Notes: generated by a model from the sequence alone, not told the origin. Counted from the first letter of the stretch, positions 17,571 through 26,230 are shown. The stretch: 64,000 nucleotides of DNA from CAZEYT01 sp964516295 (GCA_964516295.1 CAZEYT010000001.1:1-64000); one strand, 5' to 3'. Program-made: numbers and translations.

Positions 17571-18011
17571 TCAGCGGACAGCGTCGCGAACGGTATCCGC
17601 AGCTTCCCGAACGCCATCCTTCACGGATTCGCCGGCGCTCCGCACCGCGTCGCCCACGGATTCGACGCCGGCGCGCGTACGGGCCTCGGCGTAACGCACC
17701 TGCTGCTCGCGACGGTAGGAACGGAGAAACTCCAGCTTCTCATTCGCCTCGGCTTCGCCTTTGCCCTCCACGCTGTTTGCCATGCGTTGAAGCTCCGCGA
17801 TCTCGCCATCCAGCGCCGCGAACGCTTGATCGACTGCTGCGGCGGTTTGAGCGTTCGGGGTTCGGGCGTAGGTGTCGATGGCGGATGCGACACCGGCCGT
17901 CTCCGCCGTGCGAACCGGTGTTCCCTTCGTGTCGGTATCGTTTGAAGGACGTCTGTCGCAGGCCGAGAGTGCTACGGCCGCGGTGATGAGGAGGAGCGGG
18001 ATGTTTTTCAT
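17571..18011 (-). CDS. Small lipoprotein with amphipathic helical tail
   Basis: I take the ATG at 18009-18011 (MKNIPLLLITAAVALSACDR). It has a lipobox L-S-A-C with Cys at about residue 18, so it should be a lipoprotein. The mature part (146 aa in total) is helical, with an E/K/R-rich middle and a C-terminal region of repeats like S-V-G-D-A-V-R-S-A-G-E-S-V-K-D-G-V. The upstream extension of the frame lacks a signal peptide and was dropped. The gene lies 38 nt downstream of the ECF sigma gene and may be its target or co-transcribed. No known function. Confidence 0.75.
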   Translation of the reverse strand: MKNIPLLLITAAVALSACDRRPSNDTDTKGTPVRTAETAGVASAIDTYARTPNAQTAAAVDQAFAALDGEIAELQRMANSVEGKGEAEANEKLEFLRSYRREQQVRYAEARTRAGVESVGDAVRSAGESVKDGVREAADTVRDAVR

Positions 18012-18049
18012 ACCTGTTGTTCGCATTGGGGCGGTTTTCGGTTGGATCC

Positions 18050-18649
18050 TTACATGATTTGCTCGCGGAGGCTTCCGATCGAGAGATGGAGTTTTTTGAT
18101 GCCCAGTTCGATGCGGGTTTTCACCGTCCCAAGCGGAGTGCCGGTGAGGCTGGAAATCTCGCGCTGGCTTTTGCCTTCGAAGAACGTCATGTGGATGGCC
18201 TGCCGTTGCGGGGGCGGCAACAGGCAAAGATGGCGCTCCATAATTTCCTTCAACTCATCCCGGTGTGCGGCGCGTTCGACCGTGTGGGATTCGCCGATTT
18301 CCTTGTCCGGATGGTTGCAGGCGATCTCGTAGCGATCCGTTGCCCGGCGATAGGCGGAGTGTTGGCGGACGCGATCAATCGCCCGGCGACGCGCCAACGT
18401 GGCGAGCCAGCTGAGGAGTTTGCCCTTTTCCGCAGAGTAGCTTGTCGCCCGTTCCCAGACTTGGATAAAAACATCCTGCAACACATCTTCGGCGTCTGCA
18501 TCGTCGTGCAGGACTTGCATGATGATCGACTTCAGGACGGCCCGGTAGCGCTGGTGAAGTCTCTCGAGGGCGCGCGGGTCTTGTTGGACCAGCTCTTCCA
18601 TAAGCTGTCGGTCTTCGAGAGTGGTGTTCGGATCAAGGGTGGTATTCAT
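18050..18649 (-). CDS. ECF-type RNA polymerase sigma factor
   Basis: The 199-aa product (ATG at 18647-18649) has region 2 with D-A-E-D-V-L-Q-D-V-F-I-Q-V-W and K-L-L-S-W-L-A-T-L-A-R-R-R-A-I-D-R-V-R. Region 4 has L-P-P-P-Q-R-Q-A-I-H-M-T-F-F-E-G-K-S-Q-R-E-I and G-T-V-K-T-R-I. This is the ECF architecture closest to the SigK/RpoE-like groups. No anti-sigma gene is recognisable beside it; the lipoprotein gene follows at 38 nt. An in-frame GTG lies further upstream at 18775, but the residues it would add do not look sigma-like. Confidence 0.93.
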   Translation of the reverse strand: MNTTLDPNTTLEDRQLMEELVQQDPRALERLHQRYRAVLKSIIMQVLHDDADAEDVLQDVFIQVWERATSYSAEKGKLLSWLATLARRRAIDRVRQHSAYRRATDRYEIACNHPDKEIGESHTVERAAHRDELKEIMERHLCLLPPPQRQAIHMTFFEGKSQREISSLTGTPLGTVKTRIELGIKKLHLSIGSLREQIM

Positions 18650-18817
18650 TGGCGTGCTGTTTTGTTGGTGAGGTTGTCTGACTTCACCGCAGCCTAACGT
18701 TCGCCCGAGGGGCTGAAAATCGGTGCACCCCACCATTGAGGTATCGGTGAAATGGGAGGTCGCATCGTCATTCACCCTGATGCAGCCACTGTCGGTGCGC
18801 GGGGCGAATGATTGGTC

Positions 18818-20692
18818 ATGAGCCCTATCCCGGATTGCCCGACAAGAGCATCTCCCTCCTTCCGCCGCATCGGGGCGACGGTGGAAAGGGATGGGGTCGC
18901 TTACCGTGTCTGGGCACCGGGTGCCGAGGAAATCGCGGTGGACATCGAAAGTGCCGATGGTTCGTCACGACTGCTTTCGCTCATACGCGACGGGGAGGGA
19001 TACCATACCGGGAGTGATCCCGAGGGCGTGGAGGGTGATGCCTATTTCTATGTCATCGACGGGAAGCGTCGCTGTCCGGACCCGGCATCCCGCGCGCAGC
19101 GGAATGGAGTGCATGGACGTTCTTTGGTCGTGGATCCTTCGCGGTTTGTTTGGAGTGACGACGAGTGGGTGCGACCTCCATTTCGAGGCCTCGTCATTTA
19201 TGAACTCCATGTGGGCGCGTTCACGGCGGGGGGGACGTTTCGTTCGGCGATTGAGCGTCTCCAGAATCTGAAAGATCTGGGAGTTACCGCGTTGGAAATC
19301 ATGCCCGTGGCGGCGGCACCCGGGACGCGGAACTGGGGCTACGATGGAGTGTTGCCCTACGCGCCATCCGAATGCTATGGAGCGCCTGATGATTTGCGGG
19401 CCTTGGTCGATGCCTCCCACCGCCTCGGACTGGCTGTGATCCTGGATGTTGTTTACAATCACTTCGGGCCGGACGGAAACCACCTTTCGGCGTTCAGCGA
19501 GACTTACTTTGATCCGGCGCGTCACACGCCTTGGGGGGCGGCCTTTCGATTCGAAGGTCCGGTTCGCGAATTCTTCCTCGGGAACCCTGCCTACTGGATG
19601 CAGGAGTTTCATATCAACGGATTCCGCCTCGACGCCACTCATGAAATCCACGATCCGTCGGACGTTCATCTGCTCGCCGAGATGTCGGAAGGGATTCATC
19701 GGCTTGGCGGCTATGTCATCGGAGAAGATGATCGGAATTCCGAGGAAATGATTCGTGAGCGCGCAACCGGCGGTCGGGGATTCGATGCTGTGTGGGCGGA
19801 TGATTTTCACCACAGCGTGCGCGTATCCCAGACGGGCGAGCGATTTTCCTACTTCTCGGATTATAAGGGAACGCTCTCTGAAATCCTGACCTGTTTTGAA
19901 CATGGCTGGCTTTACCGGGGGCAGATCTCACTTCTCACCGGACAACAGCGCGGGAGCGAATGCCGACAGCTGCCGCCACAGCGGTTCGTGCACTGCATTT
20001 CCAATCACGACCAAGTGGGCAATCGCGCGTTTGGAGATCGCATCGGAAAGTCCATCCCAGCCGATGCTTATCGCATGATGTCAGCCCTCCTCTGCCTGTC
20101 GCCTTATACCCCGATGCTATTCATGGGTCAGGAGTGGAATGCCACGACACCGTTTCAGTATTTCACCGATCATGAGCCGGAGCTTGGAAAGCAGATTACG
20201 GCCGGGCGTCGCCGGGAGTTCGCGGGGTTTCCGGAATTTGCTGAACCCTCGGCACAGAAAGAGATTCCGGATCCCCAGGCAGAGGAGACTTTTTTAAGAT
20301 CCAAGCTGGATTGGTCGGAGCCAGGCCTGCCGGCTCATGCCGGAATTCTGACGTTGTATCGCGAGTGTCTCCTATTGCGCCGCGAAGTCGCAGCCTTCCG
20401 CCCGGAAACAAGGGAGACCTGGCAGGTGCAACATCTGCCTTGGGGTGCCGGGATGCTGGTTCTGGAGGGTATCGCCGACCAATGGGCTGTCGTGTTCGAT
20501 CCGGTCGGAGGCACTGCGGGAGCTTTGGCCGGCAACTGGACGCTCGCGCTGTCTTCGGATGAACGCCGTTTCGGAGGGGAAGACCGCCTGCAGCTGCGGG
20601 AGGGATGTCTTAGCTTTCCAACCCGCGGCCTCGTCGTGCTGACGAGAGCCGCGGGCAAAAGCGCCTACCAAGGCCGGGGAACAACCACGTAG
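18818..20692 (+). CDS. treZ: Malto-oligosyltrehalose trehalohydrolase
   Basis: TreZ releases trehalose from maltooligosyl-trehalose made by TreY. The 624-aa protein has an N-terminal CBM48-like domain (G-V-A-Y-R-V-W-A-P-G-A) and a GH13 barrel. The barrel shows D-V-V-Y-N-H-F-G-P-D-G-N (region I), the nucleophile region G-F-R-L-D-A-T-H, the acid/base region V-I-G-E-D-D-R-N and S-N-H-D-Q-V-G-N-R (region IV). The TreZ-typical W-G-Y-D-G-V-L-P-Y-A-P is present. I use ATG 18818; a TTG lies 6 nt upstream. Its 3' end overlaps the convergent small lipoprotein gene by 28 nt. treY is not in the window. Confidence 0.93.
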   Translation: MSPIPDCPTRASPSFRRIGATVERDGVAYRVWAPGAEEIAVDIESADGSSRLLSLIRDGEGYHTGSDPEGVEGDAYFYVIDGKRRCPDPASRAQRNGVHGRSLVVDPSRFVWSDDEWVRPPFRGLVIYELHVGAFTAGGTFRSAIERLQNLKDLGVTALEIMPVAAAPGTRNWGYDGVLPYAPSECYGAPDDLRALVDASHRLGLAVILDVVYNHFGPDGNHLSAFSETYFDPARHTPWGAAFRFEGPVREFFLGNPAYWMQEFHINGFRLDATHEIHDPSDVHLLAEMSEGIHRLGGYVIGEDDRNSEEMIRERATGGRGFDAVWADDFHHSVRVSQTGERFSYFSDYKGTLSEILTCFEHGWLYRGQISLLTGQQRGSECRQLPPQRFVHCISNHDQVGNRAFGDRIGKSIPADAYRMMSALLCLSPYTPMLFMGQEWNATTPFQYFTDHEPELGKQITAGRRREFAGFPEFAEPSAQKEIPDPQAEETFLRSKLDWSEPGLPAHAGILTLYRECLLLRREVAAFRPETRETWQVQHLPWGAGMLVLEGIADQWAVVFDPVGGTAGALAGNWTLALSSDERRFGGEDRLQLREGCLSFPTRGLVVLTRAAGKSAYQGRGTTT

Positions 20693-20919
20693 CCGCCGCG
20701 GGGATAAGTCCGGTAGTAGACATCGCCACGGTAATAATAGGTAGTGCCCCGATGAACGCGCGTCCGATAACCGGAGGGCAGCGTTGTGATGACCGTCTCT
20801 TCGACGACCGGTCCGTTGGTGATGACCGTGGGAGCCGGTTGGCGGTGTTCGTAAGAGAAGCAGCCGGACACACCAAGAGAAATCACGGCCAAGGCACAAT
20901 AGGGAGCGAGGTTATTCAT
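20665..20919 (-). CDS. Small YXY-rich lipoprotein
   Basis: An 84-aa protein from ATG 20917-20919 (MNNLAPYCALAVISLGVSGC), with a lipobox L-G-V-S-G-C at residue 20. The mature part is rich in Thr, Tyr and Val and ends with repeats such as T-Y-Y-Y-R-G-D-V-Y-Y-R-T-Y-P-R-G-G-Y. Such small lipoproteins are common and of unknown function. The start overlaps the end of the ROK gene by 8 nt, so it is probably the last gene of the HAD-ROK set; its 3' end overlaps treZ on the other strand. Confidence 0.7.
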   Translation of the reverse strand: MNNLAPYCALAVISLGVSGCFSYEHRQPAPTVITNGPVVEETVITTLPSGYRTRVHRGTTYYYRGDVYYRTYPRGGYVVVPRPW

Positions 20920-21682
20920 AAGTGAGTGGTTCACTGACAAATCGTTTCTGAAAGCTCGCATGCGCTTCTCCGATGATCGGGTCGCGCCGTTGGACGCGCC
21001 ACGTGCTTTCGAGGGGAACTGCCTGTAAGTCGGCTCCCTCCCAAAGTCGTTCGGCACCGACATAAGCCGAGTTGTTTCCCACGATCCGGCATCCGGAAGG
21101 CAGCGGTTCGATATGTTTGGAATTCCCGCCGCCAAGAACGGTGTCATCCGGACGAAAGATATCGTGCAGCAGATCAATTGCTTCATGAACCGCCTCCCGC
21201 CACCTTTCCAATCCCTGCTCTTTGAGGGCCTTCTTGGAAAGCCGGTCCATAAAACGCTGGTTGCGGCTGAAACGGATGAGCCCGATCTCGATGGGAATCA
21301 CCTGATCGTCCGCGATAAGGCAGGTGCCGATGCTGGTTCCAAATCCGAGAAAAAGAAGACGTCCGCCGATGTAGTTACCGAGCGCCTGCATGGCGGCGTC
21401 GTTGATCAGCCGTACCGGTTTTTCGAAGGCACGGGTGAAATCAAAGTGCACCCACCCTTCGCCCACGTTGAGCGGGTCACGGACGGGTCGGCCGTTGCGG
21501 ATCAGGCCGGGGTAGCCGATGGAAACAGCATCATAGGTCCAGTCGCGTGTTTGGTCCACAATGCACTCAACCACCTCATGAGGACCGAGGTCGTTTCCGG
21601 ATCGCACCTTCCGCATCTCGGCGTCGCGGGCGTTCATGAGCTTTATATTGCTTCCGCCGATATCGACCATCAGGACATTCAT
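20912..21682 (-). CDS. ROK-family sugar kinase, polyphosphate-glucokinase-like
   Basis: The 256-aa product starts MNVLMVDIGGSNIKLM, with the ROK/hexokinase phosphate-1 motif D-I-G-G-S-N. It then has I-G-Y-P-G-L-I and L-I-N-D-A-A-M-Q-A-L-G, where the Asp is the predicted catalytic base. L-L-F-L-G-F-G-T-S-I-G-T-C-L is the phosphate-2/adenosine part, and L-G-G-G-N follows near 195. It lacks the usual ROK zinc Cys cluster, as do PpgK-like kinases. Translation is coupled (ATGA) to the upstream HAD gene, suggesting a paired kinase/phosphatase acting on a sugar. The exact sugar is unknown. Confidence 0.82.
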   Translation of the reverse strand: MNVLMVDIGGSNIKLMNARDAEMRKVRSGNDLGPHEVVECIVDQTRDWTYDAVSIGYPGLIRNGRPVRDPLNVGEGWVHFDFTRAFEKPVRLINDAAMQALGNYIGGRLLFLGFGTSIGTCLIADDQVIPIEIGLIRFSRNQRFMDRLSKKALKEQGLERWREAVHEAIDLLHDIFRPDDTVLGGGNSKHIEPLPSGCRIVGNNSAYVGAERLWEGADLQAVPLESTWRVQRRDPIIGEAHASFQKRFVSEPLTYE

Positions 21683-22365
21683 GATTTTTGAGGAAGTTCA
21701 TCAAGTTCACCGCGGAGGAGTGCAGCGATCATCTCAGACACACCCGCACCGGCATTTGAGCGAGTGACATAGTCCACCTGCTCTTTGAGAGCCGGGAGGG
21801 CATTTCCAACCGCCACCGACAGTCCGCACTGTTCAAGGAAAGCCGAGTCGTTTTCAGCATCACCGACACCCGCCGCTTCGGACGCATCAATGCCAAGAAC
21901 CTGCAATGCTGCACGAAGACCGGTGGCTTTGTTGATCCCGCCGGGAAGAATCATCACGGCACCTTTGTTGAAAATCACCTGAAGCTCGAGGGCCATTTCC
22001 TTGATCGTCTCGAGAACGATGACCTCGTAGGGTTCGACTGTTGCAACGATCACGTCCCCGCAGACCACTGGAACGCCGCGGCTTTCAAGCTCCTCGCGGA
22101 ACGCGGTCGGTGGTGCCTCCGCGAGACGGTTTGTGTTGCCATCGGAGGGAGTGTGAAGAATTGCGCCATTCTCGGCTACGACTGTGTCGAACAACTCAAA
22201 GATCTCCGGGTCAAGGACGAAGTCCGCAAGAACCCGGCCGGTAACGAGAATAGTCTTGGCTCCAGAGAGACGGACTGCCCGAAGGCTTTCCCGGGTAGCT
22301 GAATCCACACTACCGTCCGTGGCGATGGTTCCATCAAAATCCGTCGCGAAAGCACACCACCTCAT
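21679..22365 (-). CDS. HAD-superfamily phosphatase (Cof/sucrose-phosphatase type)
   Basis: The 228-aa enzyme has motif I F-A-T-D-F-D-G-T (nucleophile D9), motif II V-T-G-R, a Lys in I-N-K-A-T-G-L and motif III G-V-G-D-A-E-N-D. Together these define a C2-capped HAD phosphatase that normally acts on sugar phosphates. The last codons overlap the ROK kinase start (ATGA), so the two proteins are made together. It may remove phosphate from the same sugar that the kinase handles; substrate is not deducible from the sequence. Confidence 0.88.
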   Translation of the reverse strand: MRWCAFATDFDGTIATDGSVDSATRESLRAVRLSGAKTILVTGRVLADFVLDPEIFELFDTVVAENGAILHTPSDGNTNRLAEAPPTAFREELESRGVPVVCGDVIVATVEPYEVIVLETIKEMALELQVIFNKGAVMILPGGINKATGLRAALQVLGIDASEAAGVGDAENDSAFLEQCGLSVAVGNALPALKEQVDYVTRSNAGAGVSEMIAALLRGELDELPQKS

Positions 22366-22373
22366 AAGGAATA

Positions 22374-22562
22374 CTAAGACACCGGTGAAAGTTTGACGCG
22401 TTTCAGGTGGCCATGATCGCGAATACAGACGCGCCCACTACCGATCAGGTCGATCAGGGTGGCAACGGTCTCTCTCTCGTTCTTTGTGCAGGAGGAAACA
22501 ATCGATACCAGGTCCCCCAAGCGAAGTCTTTGGCGATTGATTTTGCGGTAGTGGTTCTTCAT
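22374..22562 (-). CDS. Small conserved-looking protein of unknown function
   Basis: A 62-aa protein starting MKNHYRKINRQRLRLGDLVS. A helix follows with S-S-C-T-K-N-E-R-E-T-V-A-T-L-I-D-L-I-G-S-G-R-V, then a basic end. Composition is protein-like, and the gene sits 8 nt upstream of the HAD gene in the same direction. I do not recognise a named domain; the pattern could be a small regulatory or DNA-associated protein. Confidence 0.5.
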   Translation of the reverse strand: MKNHYRKINRQRLRLGDLVSIVSSCTKNERETVATLIDLIGSGRVCIRDHGHLKRVKLSPVS

Positions 22563-22753
22563 GGGTCAAAGGGTTTAAACGGATTCGTGAGATTTCCCAC
22601 GGCTGGACGTCCGCCGAGGCCGGGATCAGGGAATACGTCGGGGAGAGCGGGTGTAGCAGCCGATGCGTGGGTCAGGTCCCATGCAGAGCACCCGATGGTC
22701 CGGTCGCGCTACAGCCTGACCTTTGCTGTCGCAAGGGTCCGCGAACGCAGTGT

Positions 22754-23383
22754 ATGAAAACACTATTGCTGATTCCTCTTCTCGTTGGTTCCACGCTGGT
22801 GCAGGTCCATGCTGCGTCGAAAGAGGCCACGCAGGTCGGCGCGAGTCCGACACCGGATGCGGTCACAACCCAGCCGGGTGTCGAAAGCGCCAGACAATCT
22901 CCGAAAGCTTCTCTCCCCGACAAAGAAGCCTTCCAAGCCGGTGCCCAGCGTCCTGTGAGCGGTCGGACCTTTGTTGAGAAGGCAATACCGCTCGGATTGG
23001 CCGAGGTGGAATTCAGTCGACTGGCCATTCAACGTGCCTCGCATCCGGCGGTGAAGCAGTTTGCTGAAACGATGGTGAGTGATCATACGGAAGCCAATGA
23101 ACGTCTTCTGACCATTGCGGCAGCAAAGGATATCGAAGTAGAGAGGACGCCTGACGGAAAACATCGCCAGGCGTTGAAGAAATTGTCTGCGCTGGAAGGA
23201 CCGGCTTTTGACAAATCTTATATCGATCAAATGGTCTCCGACCACGAAGCTGCTGTGGCCCTTTTCCAAGATGGCGCCGCCAACGGTAGCGACGGGGATT
23301 TGAAAGCGTTCGCCGCTTCGGCATTGCCCAAGTTGGAGCGTCATCTCGACCATGCCATCGCGCTCCAAGAGAAAGTCGAGTGA
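22754..23383 (+). CDS. DUF4142 family exported protein
   Basis: The ATG at 22754 gives a signal peptide (MKTLLLIPLLVGSTLVQVHA) and a 209-aa protein. The mature helical bundle has the DUF4142 pattern: F-V-E-K-A-I-P-L-G-L-A-E-V-E, K-Q-F-A-E-T-M-V-S-D-H-T-E-A-N, F-D-K-S-Y-I-D-Q-M-V-S-D-H-E-A-A-V-A-L-F and a terminal H-L-D-H-A-I. The family is periplasmic, ferritin-like in fold and often abundant in stress gene clusters. Its TGA overlaps the next gene (GTGA), so the regulator downstream is probably co-translated. Confidence 0.9.
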   Translation: MKTLLLIPLLVGSTLVQVHAASKEATQVGASPTPDAVTTQPGVESARQSPKASLPDKEAFQAGAQRPVSGRTFVEKAIPLGLAEVEFSRLAIQRASHPAVKQFAETMVSDHTEANERLLTIAAAKDIEVERTPDGKHRQALKKLSALEGPAFDKSYIDQMVSDHEAAVALFQDGAANGSDGDLKAFAASALPKLERHLDHAIALQEKVE

Positions 23384-24072
23384 GACTCTCCCGTGTGTCT
23401 TCGGCCGATGCCATGGATGACCCATCGAGCGACTTGCGCGTAACGCTCGTGGGGGATGTGCCTTTGGACCATGGCCCGTTTCCATGGCTGGCTGCGGAAG
23501 GAATTCGCTTGGTCCCGGTGAACGCCGATTCCTCTCCGGCGGTCGCAATTCTGTTTTGTGAAGGTTCGTTGACCGCATGTGAGAAAGCGGTGAGACATTT
23601 CCTAGCGCAGCATCCGACCTTCAAGGTGATGGTCATATCTGACCAAGAGGAGTCACTTGCCGCCGTGCGTCTTCTAAGAACTGGAGCGCTCGGCTACATC
23701 ATGGCAGAAGACGTCCCGACGGATCTTGTCACAGCCATTCACCGGATTGCCGAGGGGGAGATCCATGTGAGTCGTCGGCTGAGCGAACGGCTTGTGGTCC
23801 AGGCGATCCATTCGGTCCAAGGCGGGAGCGATTCTCCGGTGGACAAGCTTTCCGACCGGGAGCTGGAAGTCCTCGAGCTCCTCGGACGTGGAATGGGAAC
23901 AAAGGCGATTGCGATAGAACTTCATCTTAGCGTTAAGACCATCGAGACGCATCGCGCTCATATCAAAGAGAAGCTGGGTTTTGACAATGCAAGCGCGATG
24001 GTGCGCTTTGCTGTCGAGTGGGTCACTCACGACATGAGCAGTGATATCGTTCCACGGCTTGGAGAAGACTGA
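23380..24072 (+). CDS. LuxR-family response-regulator-like protein without a phospho-acceptor Asp
   Basis: The 230-aa product has an N-terminal receiver-like fold (about 18-140). At the place of the usual phospho-Asp (D-x-x-L-P) it reads A-I-L-F-C-E-G-S-L, so no Asp is available. The Thr/Ser-Lys end is also altered (G-A-L-G-Y-I-M-A-E-D). A LuxR/GerE helix-turn-helix follows (L-S-D-R-E-L-E-V-L-E-L-L-G-R-G-M and L-H-L-S-V-K-T-I-E-T-H-R). The start GTG at 23380 overlaps the DUF4142 stop; ATG 23413 is an alternative. Regulation is likely phosphorylation-independent, which is inference. Confidence 0.8.
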   Translation: MRLSRVSSADAMDDPSSDLRVTLVGDVPLDHGPFPWLAAEGIRLVPVNADSSPAVAILFCEGSLTACEKAVRHFLAQHPTFKVMVISDQEESLAAVRLLRTGALGYIMAEDVPTDLVTAIHRIAEGEIHVSRRLSERLVVQAIHSVQGGSDSPVDKLSDRELEVLELLGRGMGTKAIAIELHLSVKTIETHRAHIKEKLGFDNASAMVRFAVEWVTHDMSSDIVPRLGED

Positions 24073-24093
24073 GGAAACGACCGCGCTGCGGAC

Positions 24094-24360
24094 TTACAAA
24101 GGGGTCGGCGTGGAACTGGGACTCGCCGCGGGTGTCGCGGAGGGGCGGGCGTCGGGTGTGACCGTGGGAATGGGCGAGGGACTTGGACTCAAGTCCGCCG
24201 TAGGCATCATCGCGGGGACCAAGGAGGCATTTGTTTCGCCGGGGACCTGACTCGGAGCCAGCGGTCGCTCTTGCTGTAGGCCTGGACGACCATCACGGCC
24301 TGCAATCAGAAACCCGATCACTGTAATCCCGACCAATACGACAAGCAAAGCGACTTTCAT
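24094..24360 (-). CDS. Small membrane-anchored Pro/Ser/Thr-rich protein
   Basis: From ATG 24358-24360 the 88-aa product has one N-terminal membrane helix (V-A-L-L-V-V-L-V-G-I-T-V-I-G-F-L-I-A) and then a disordered tail made mostly of Pro, Ser, Thr and Ala, such as S-P-S-P-S-P-I-P-T-V-T-P. It is either a tethered envelope peptide or a spacer-like protein. A plus-strand frame over the same region looks like a shadow. Function unknown. Confidence 0.5.
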   Translation of the reverse strand: MKVALLVVLVGITVIGFLIAGRDGRPGLQQERPLAPSQVPGETNASLVPAMMPTADLSPSPSPIPTVTPDARPSATPAASPSSTPTPL

Positions 24361-24481
24361 CAACAGGAATCGCACCAACAGGGCGCAGGATCTTTCAGGG
24401 CGAAGCACGAGACGTCGCTCAGGTCCGGACGAAATACCGAGTAACATCCGGTGGATACCTGTCGTCCGATCTATTGGAGCT

Positions 24482-25051
24482 ATGCCAAGCAAGCGCAGCC
24501 GAAATGTCACCCCTGTCGCCCTTCTTTTGATCGATGTGATCAACGACTTTGATTTTCCGGAAAGTGGTCAATTGCTCAAGCATGCTCGATCGGCGGCTCG
24601 GCGGATAGTCGACCTTAGCGCCCGGGCCCGCCATGCCGGTGTTCCGGTCATCTATGTGAACGACAACTTCGGGCGCTGGCGGTCGGACTTCCGAAGCCAG
24701 CTCTCTTATTGTTCCAGAAGTTCTTCGCGAGGCCACCAAATCGCACAATGGCTCTCACCGCAGCCCGATGATTACTTTGTCTTGAAGCCCAAGCATTCCG
24801 GCTTTTTCTCTACGACCTTGGACGTTCTTCTTCGCCACCTCAGCATCAAGAAACTGATTCTCACGGGCTTCGCCGGGGATATCTGTGTGCTTTACACGGC
24901 GAACGATGCTTACATGAGGGATTACGAAATTGTCGTGGCGGAAGATGGTGTGGCCTCGGAGACGGCTGCGGGAAACAAATATGCGCTTGCACAAATGAAG
25001 CGCATTCACGGTGCCAAGGTGAAGCCGTCCGCCGAGATCTCGTTTGCTTAG
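24482..25051 (+). CDS. Isochorismatase-family cysteine hydrolase
   Basis: The 189-aa protein has the catalytic triad positions of the family: Asp in L-L-I-D-V-I-N-D-F (D18), Lys in V-L-K-P-K-H-S-G-F, and the nucleophile Cys in G-F-A-G-D-I-C-V-L. This covers nicotinamidase-, isochorismatase- and ureidoacrylate-type amidohydrolases, and the substrate cannot be assigned. Translation starts at ATG 24482. The stop overlaps by 4 bases the end of a small convergent gene. Confidence 0.85.
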   Translation: MPSKRSRNVTPVALLLIDVINDFDFPESGQLLKHARSAARRIVDLSARARHAGVPVIYVNDNFGRWRSDFRSQLSYCSRSSSRGHQIAQWLSPQPDDYFVLKPKHSGFFSTTLDVLLRHLSIKKLILTGFAGDICVLYTANDAYMRDYEIVVAEDGVASETAAGNKYALAQMKRIHGAKVKPSAEISFA

Positions 25052-25206
25052 AATCCCATGGCAGGTCCGCGTTCCACGAGACGCTCCACATCGGCTTGGG
25101 CATCTTTCTCGGGAACTTCCTCGCCGTGACCCTTGTCGGGGGCTGCGGGCGGTGGGGTGGTTTGGTCTGGGTTCTCTTCTTCCGGGTCGTGGTCGGCCTT
25201 GCTCAT
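25048..25206 (-). CDS. Small acidic hydrophilic protein
   Basis: A 52-aa frame from ATG 25204-25206 begins MSKADHDPEEENPDQTTPPP and ends G-P-A-M-G-F. It is strongly acidic, Pro-rich at the front and likely disordered. It lies 6 nt downstream of the MBL gene in the same direction, with its stop overlapping the isochorismatase stop tail to tail. Several other small acidic proteins of this style occur in the window (30968-31941). Function unknown. Confidence 0.45.
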   Translation of the reverse strand: MSKADHDPEEENPDQTTPPPAAPDKGHGEEVPEKDAQADVERLVERGPAMGF

Positions 25207-25212
25207 AAGTTG

Positions 25213-26106
25213 TCAGGGTTTGCGGTAAGCGGATCCGTCATTCGCGAGCGCGGGTGTGATTACATAGTGGCTCCCGGACGGAACCGCGATCTGGACGAAC
25301 TCCGCAGCAAGGAGTTCAAGGGCCTTCAACATTTCGGGACCTTTCATGGCACGCCCGTGTCCGGTCACAACCAAATCCGGCCGAAGCATGGCGAGCGAGG
25401 CGATCGAGTCTCTCGCGGAATGCCAGTCTGGCGTGAAATACATTGGCGGACCGTGAATTTCCGGTTTTTGCACGGCGACGGCGTAGGCGGACTCCTGATT
25501 CGTCGTGATAAAGGCATCCCCGACGATCAGGGTGCGGTCTTTTTCGCGCCAGAACGAAACATGGCCGGCCGAGTGCCCGGGCGTGTGAAGCCATTTCCAC
25601 CCGGACATTCCGGGCACGGTTCCGTCGGCGGGAAGCGGTTGAAGCCAAAGACCGACATCCGTTGGACCCTTCGGATAGAGCGGCGAGAGCAACGACATGA
25701 GGCCGCCGCCCACGCTCGGATCCGGTGGCGGATAGGAAGCGTGTTCATCGAGATAGGGAATCTCCAGCGGATGCGCATAAACCGAGGCATTCCATTTTTG
25801 GGCGAGATACTTGAGACTGCCGACGTGGTCGAAATGCCCGTGTGTCACGAGAATCGCTCGCGGACGCGAGCGGGGACCAAACCTCTGGCGGGCCGCTTTT
25901 TCAATGAGCCCGGCGAATCCGGGGATTCCTGTGTCGATGAGGACCCAGTCCCGGTCTCCGGCCGAAGCCGAGCCGAAGAAAACGACGTTGACCATGGCGA
26001 GTCGCTTGTAGGCGAGATCGGCGCAGATTTCCTGCGTCTTGTCCCCGGGAAACTCCCGCGGAAGATCCGCGATGGTCGGCGGATCGACTGGAACCTGTTC
26101 TTTCAC
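25213..26106 (-). CDS. Metallo-beta-lactamase-fold hydrolase
   Basis: The 297-aa enzyme has the binuclear metal site T-H-G-H-F-D-H (about 87-93), L-H-T-P-G-H-S-A-G-H for the next His, and V-G-D-A-F as the bridging Asp. V-T-G-H-G-R carries the last His. This fits glyoxalase II/lactonase-like MBL hydrolases; the precise substrate is unknown. The start is a GTG at 26104-26106. The small gene at 25048-25206 follows closely and may be in the same transcript. Confidence 0.88.
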   Translation of the reverse strand: MKEQVPVDPPTIADLPREFPGDKTQEICADLAYKRLAMVNVVFFGSASAGDRDWVLIDTGIPGFAGLIEKAARQRFGPRSRPRAILVTHGHFDHVGSLKYLAQKWNASVYAHPLEIPYLDEHASYPPPDPSVGGGLMSLLSPLYPKGPTDVGLWLQPLPADGTVPGMSGWKWLHTPGHSAGHVSFWREKDRTLIVGDAFITTNQESAYAVAVQKPEIHGPPMYFTPDWHSARDSIASLAMLRPDLVVTGHGRAMKGPEMLKALELLAAEFVQIAVPSGSHYVITPALANDGSAYRKP

Positions 26107-26230
26107 ACGAGAGGCATCGCAGTGGGCGGTTCCGATGGCTGCTCCCGGGTGGAGGAATCAGGTGGTGCCCCCCTGTCACCGAACTGGCGGGTTGACAAAA
26201 ATCCATCCGAGTCGTAGGGGAAAGCTTCTC

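Noticed and set aside
24041..24250. A 69-aa plus frame rich in Gly and Val
   Set aside because: It is the antisense shadow of the Pro/Ser/Thr tail of the small membrane protein at 24094-24360.
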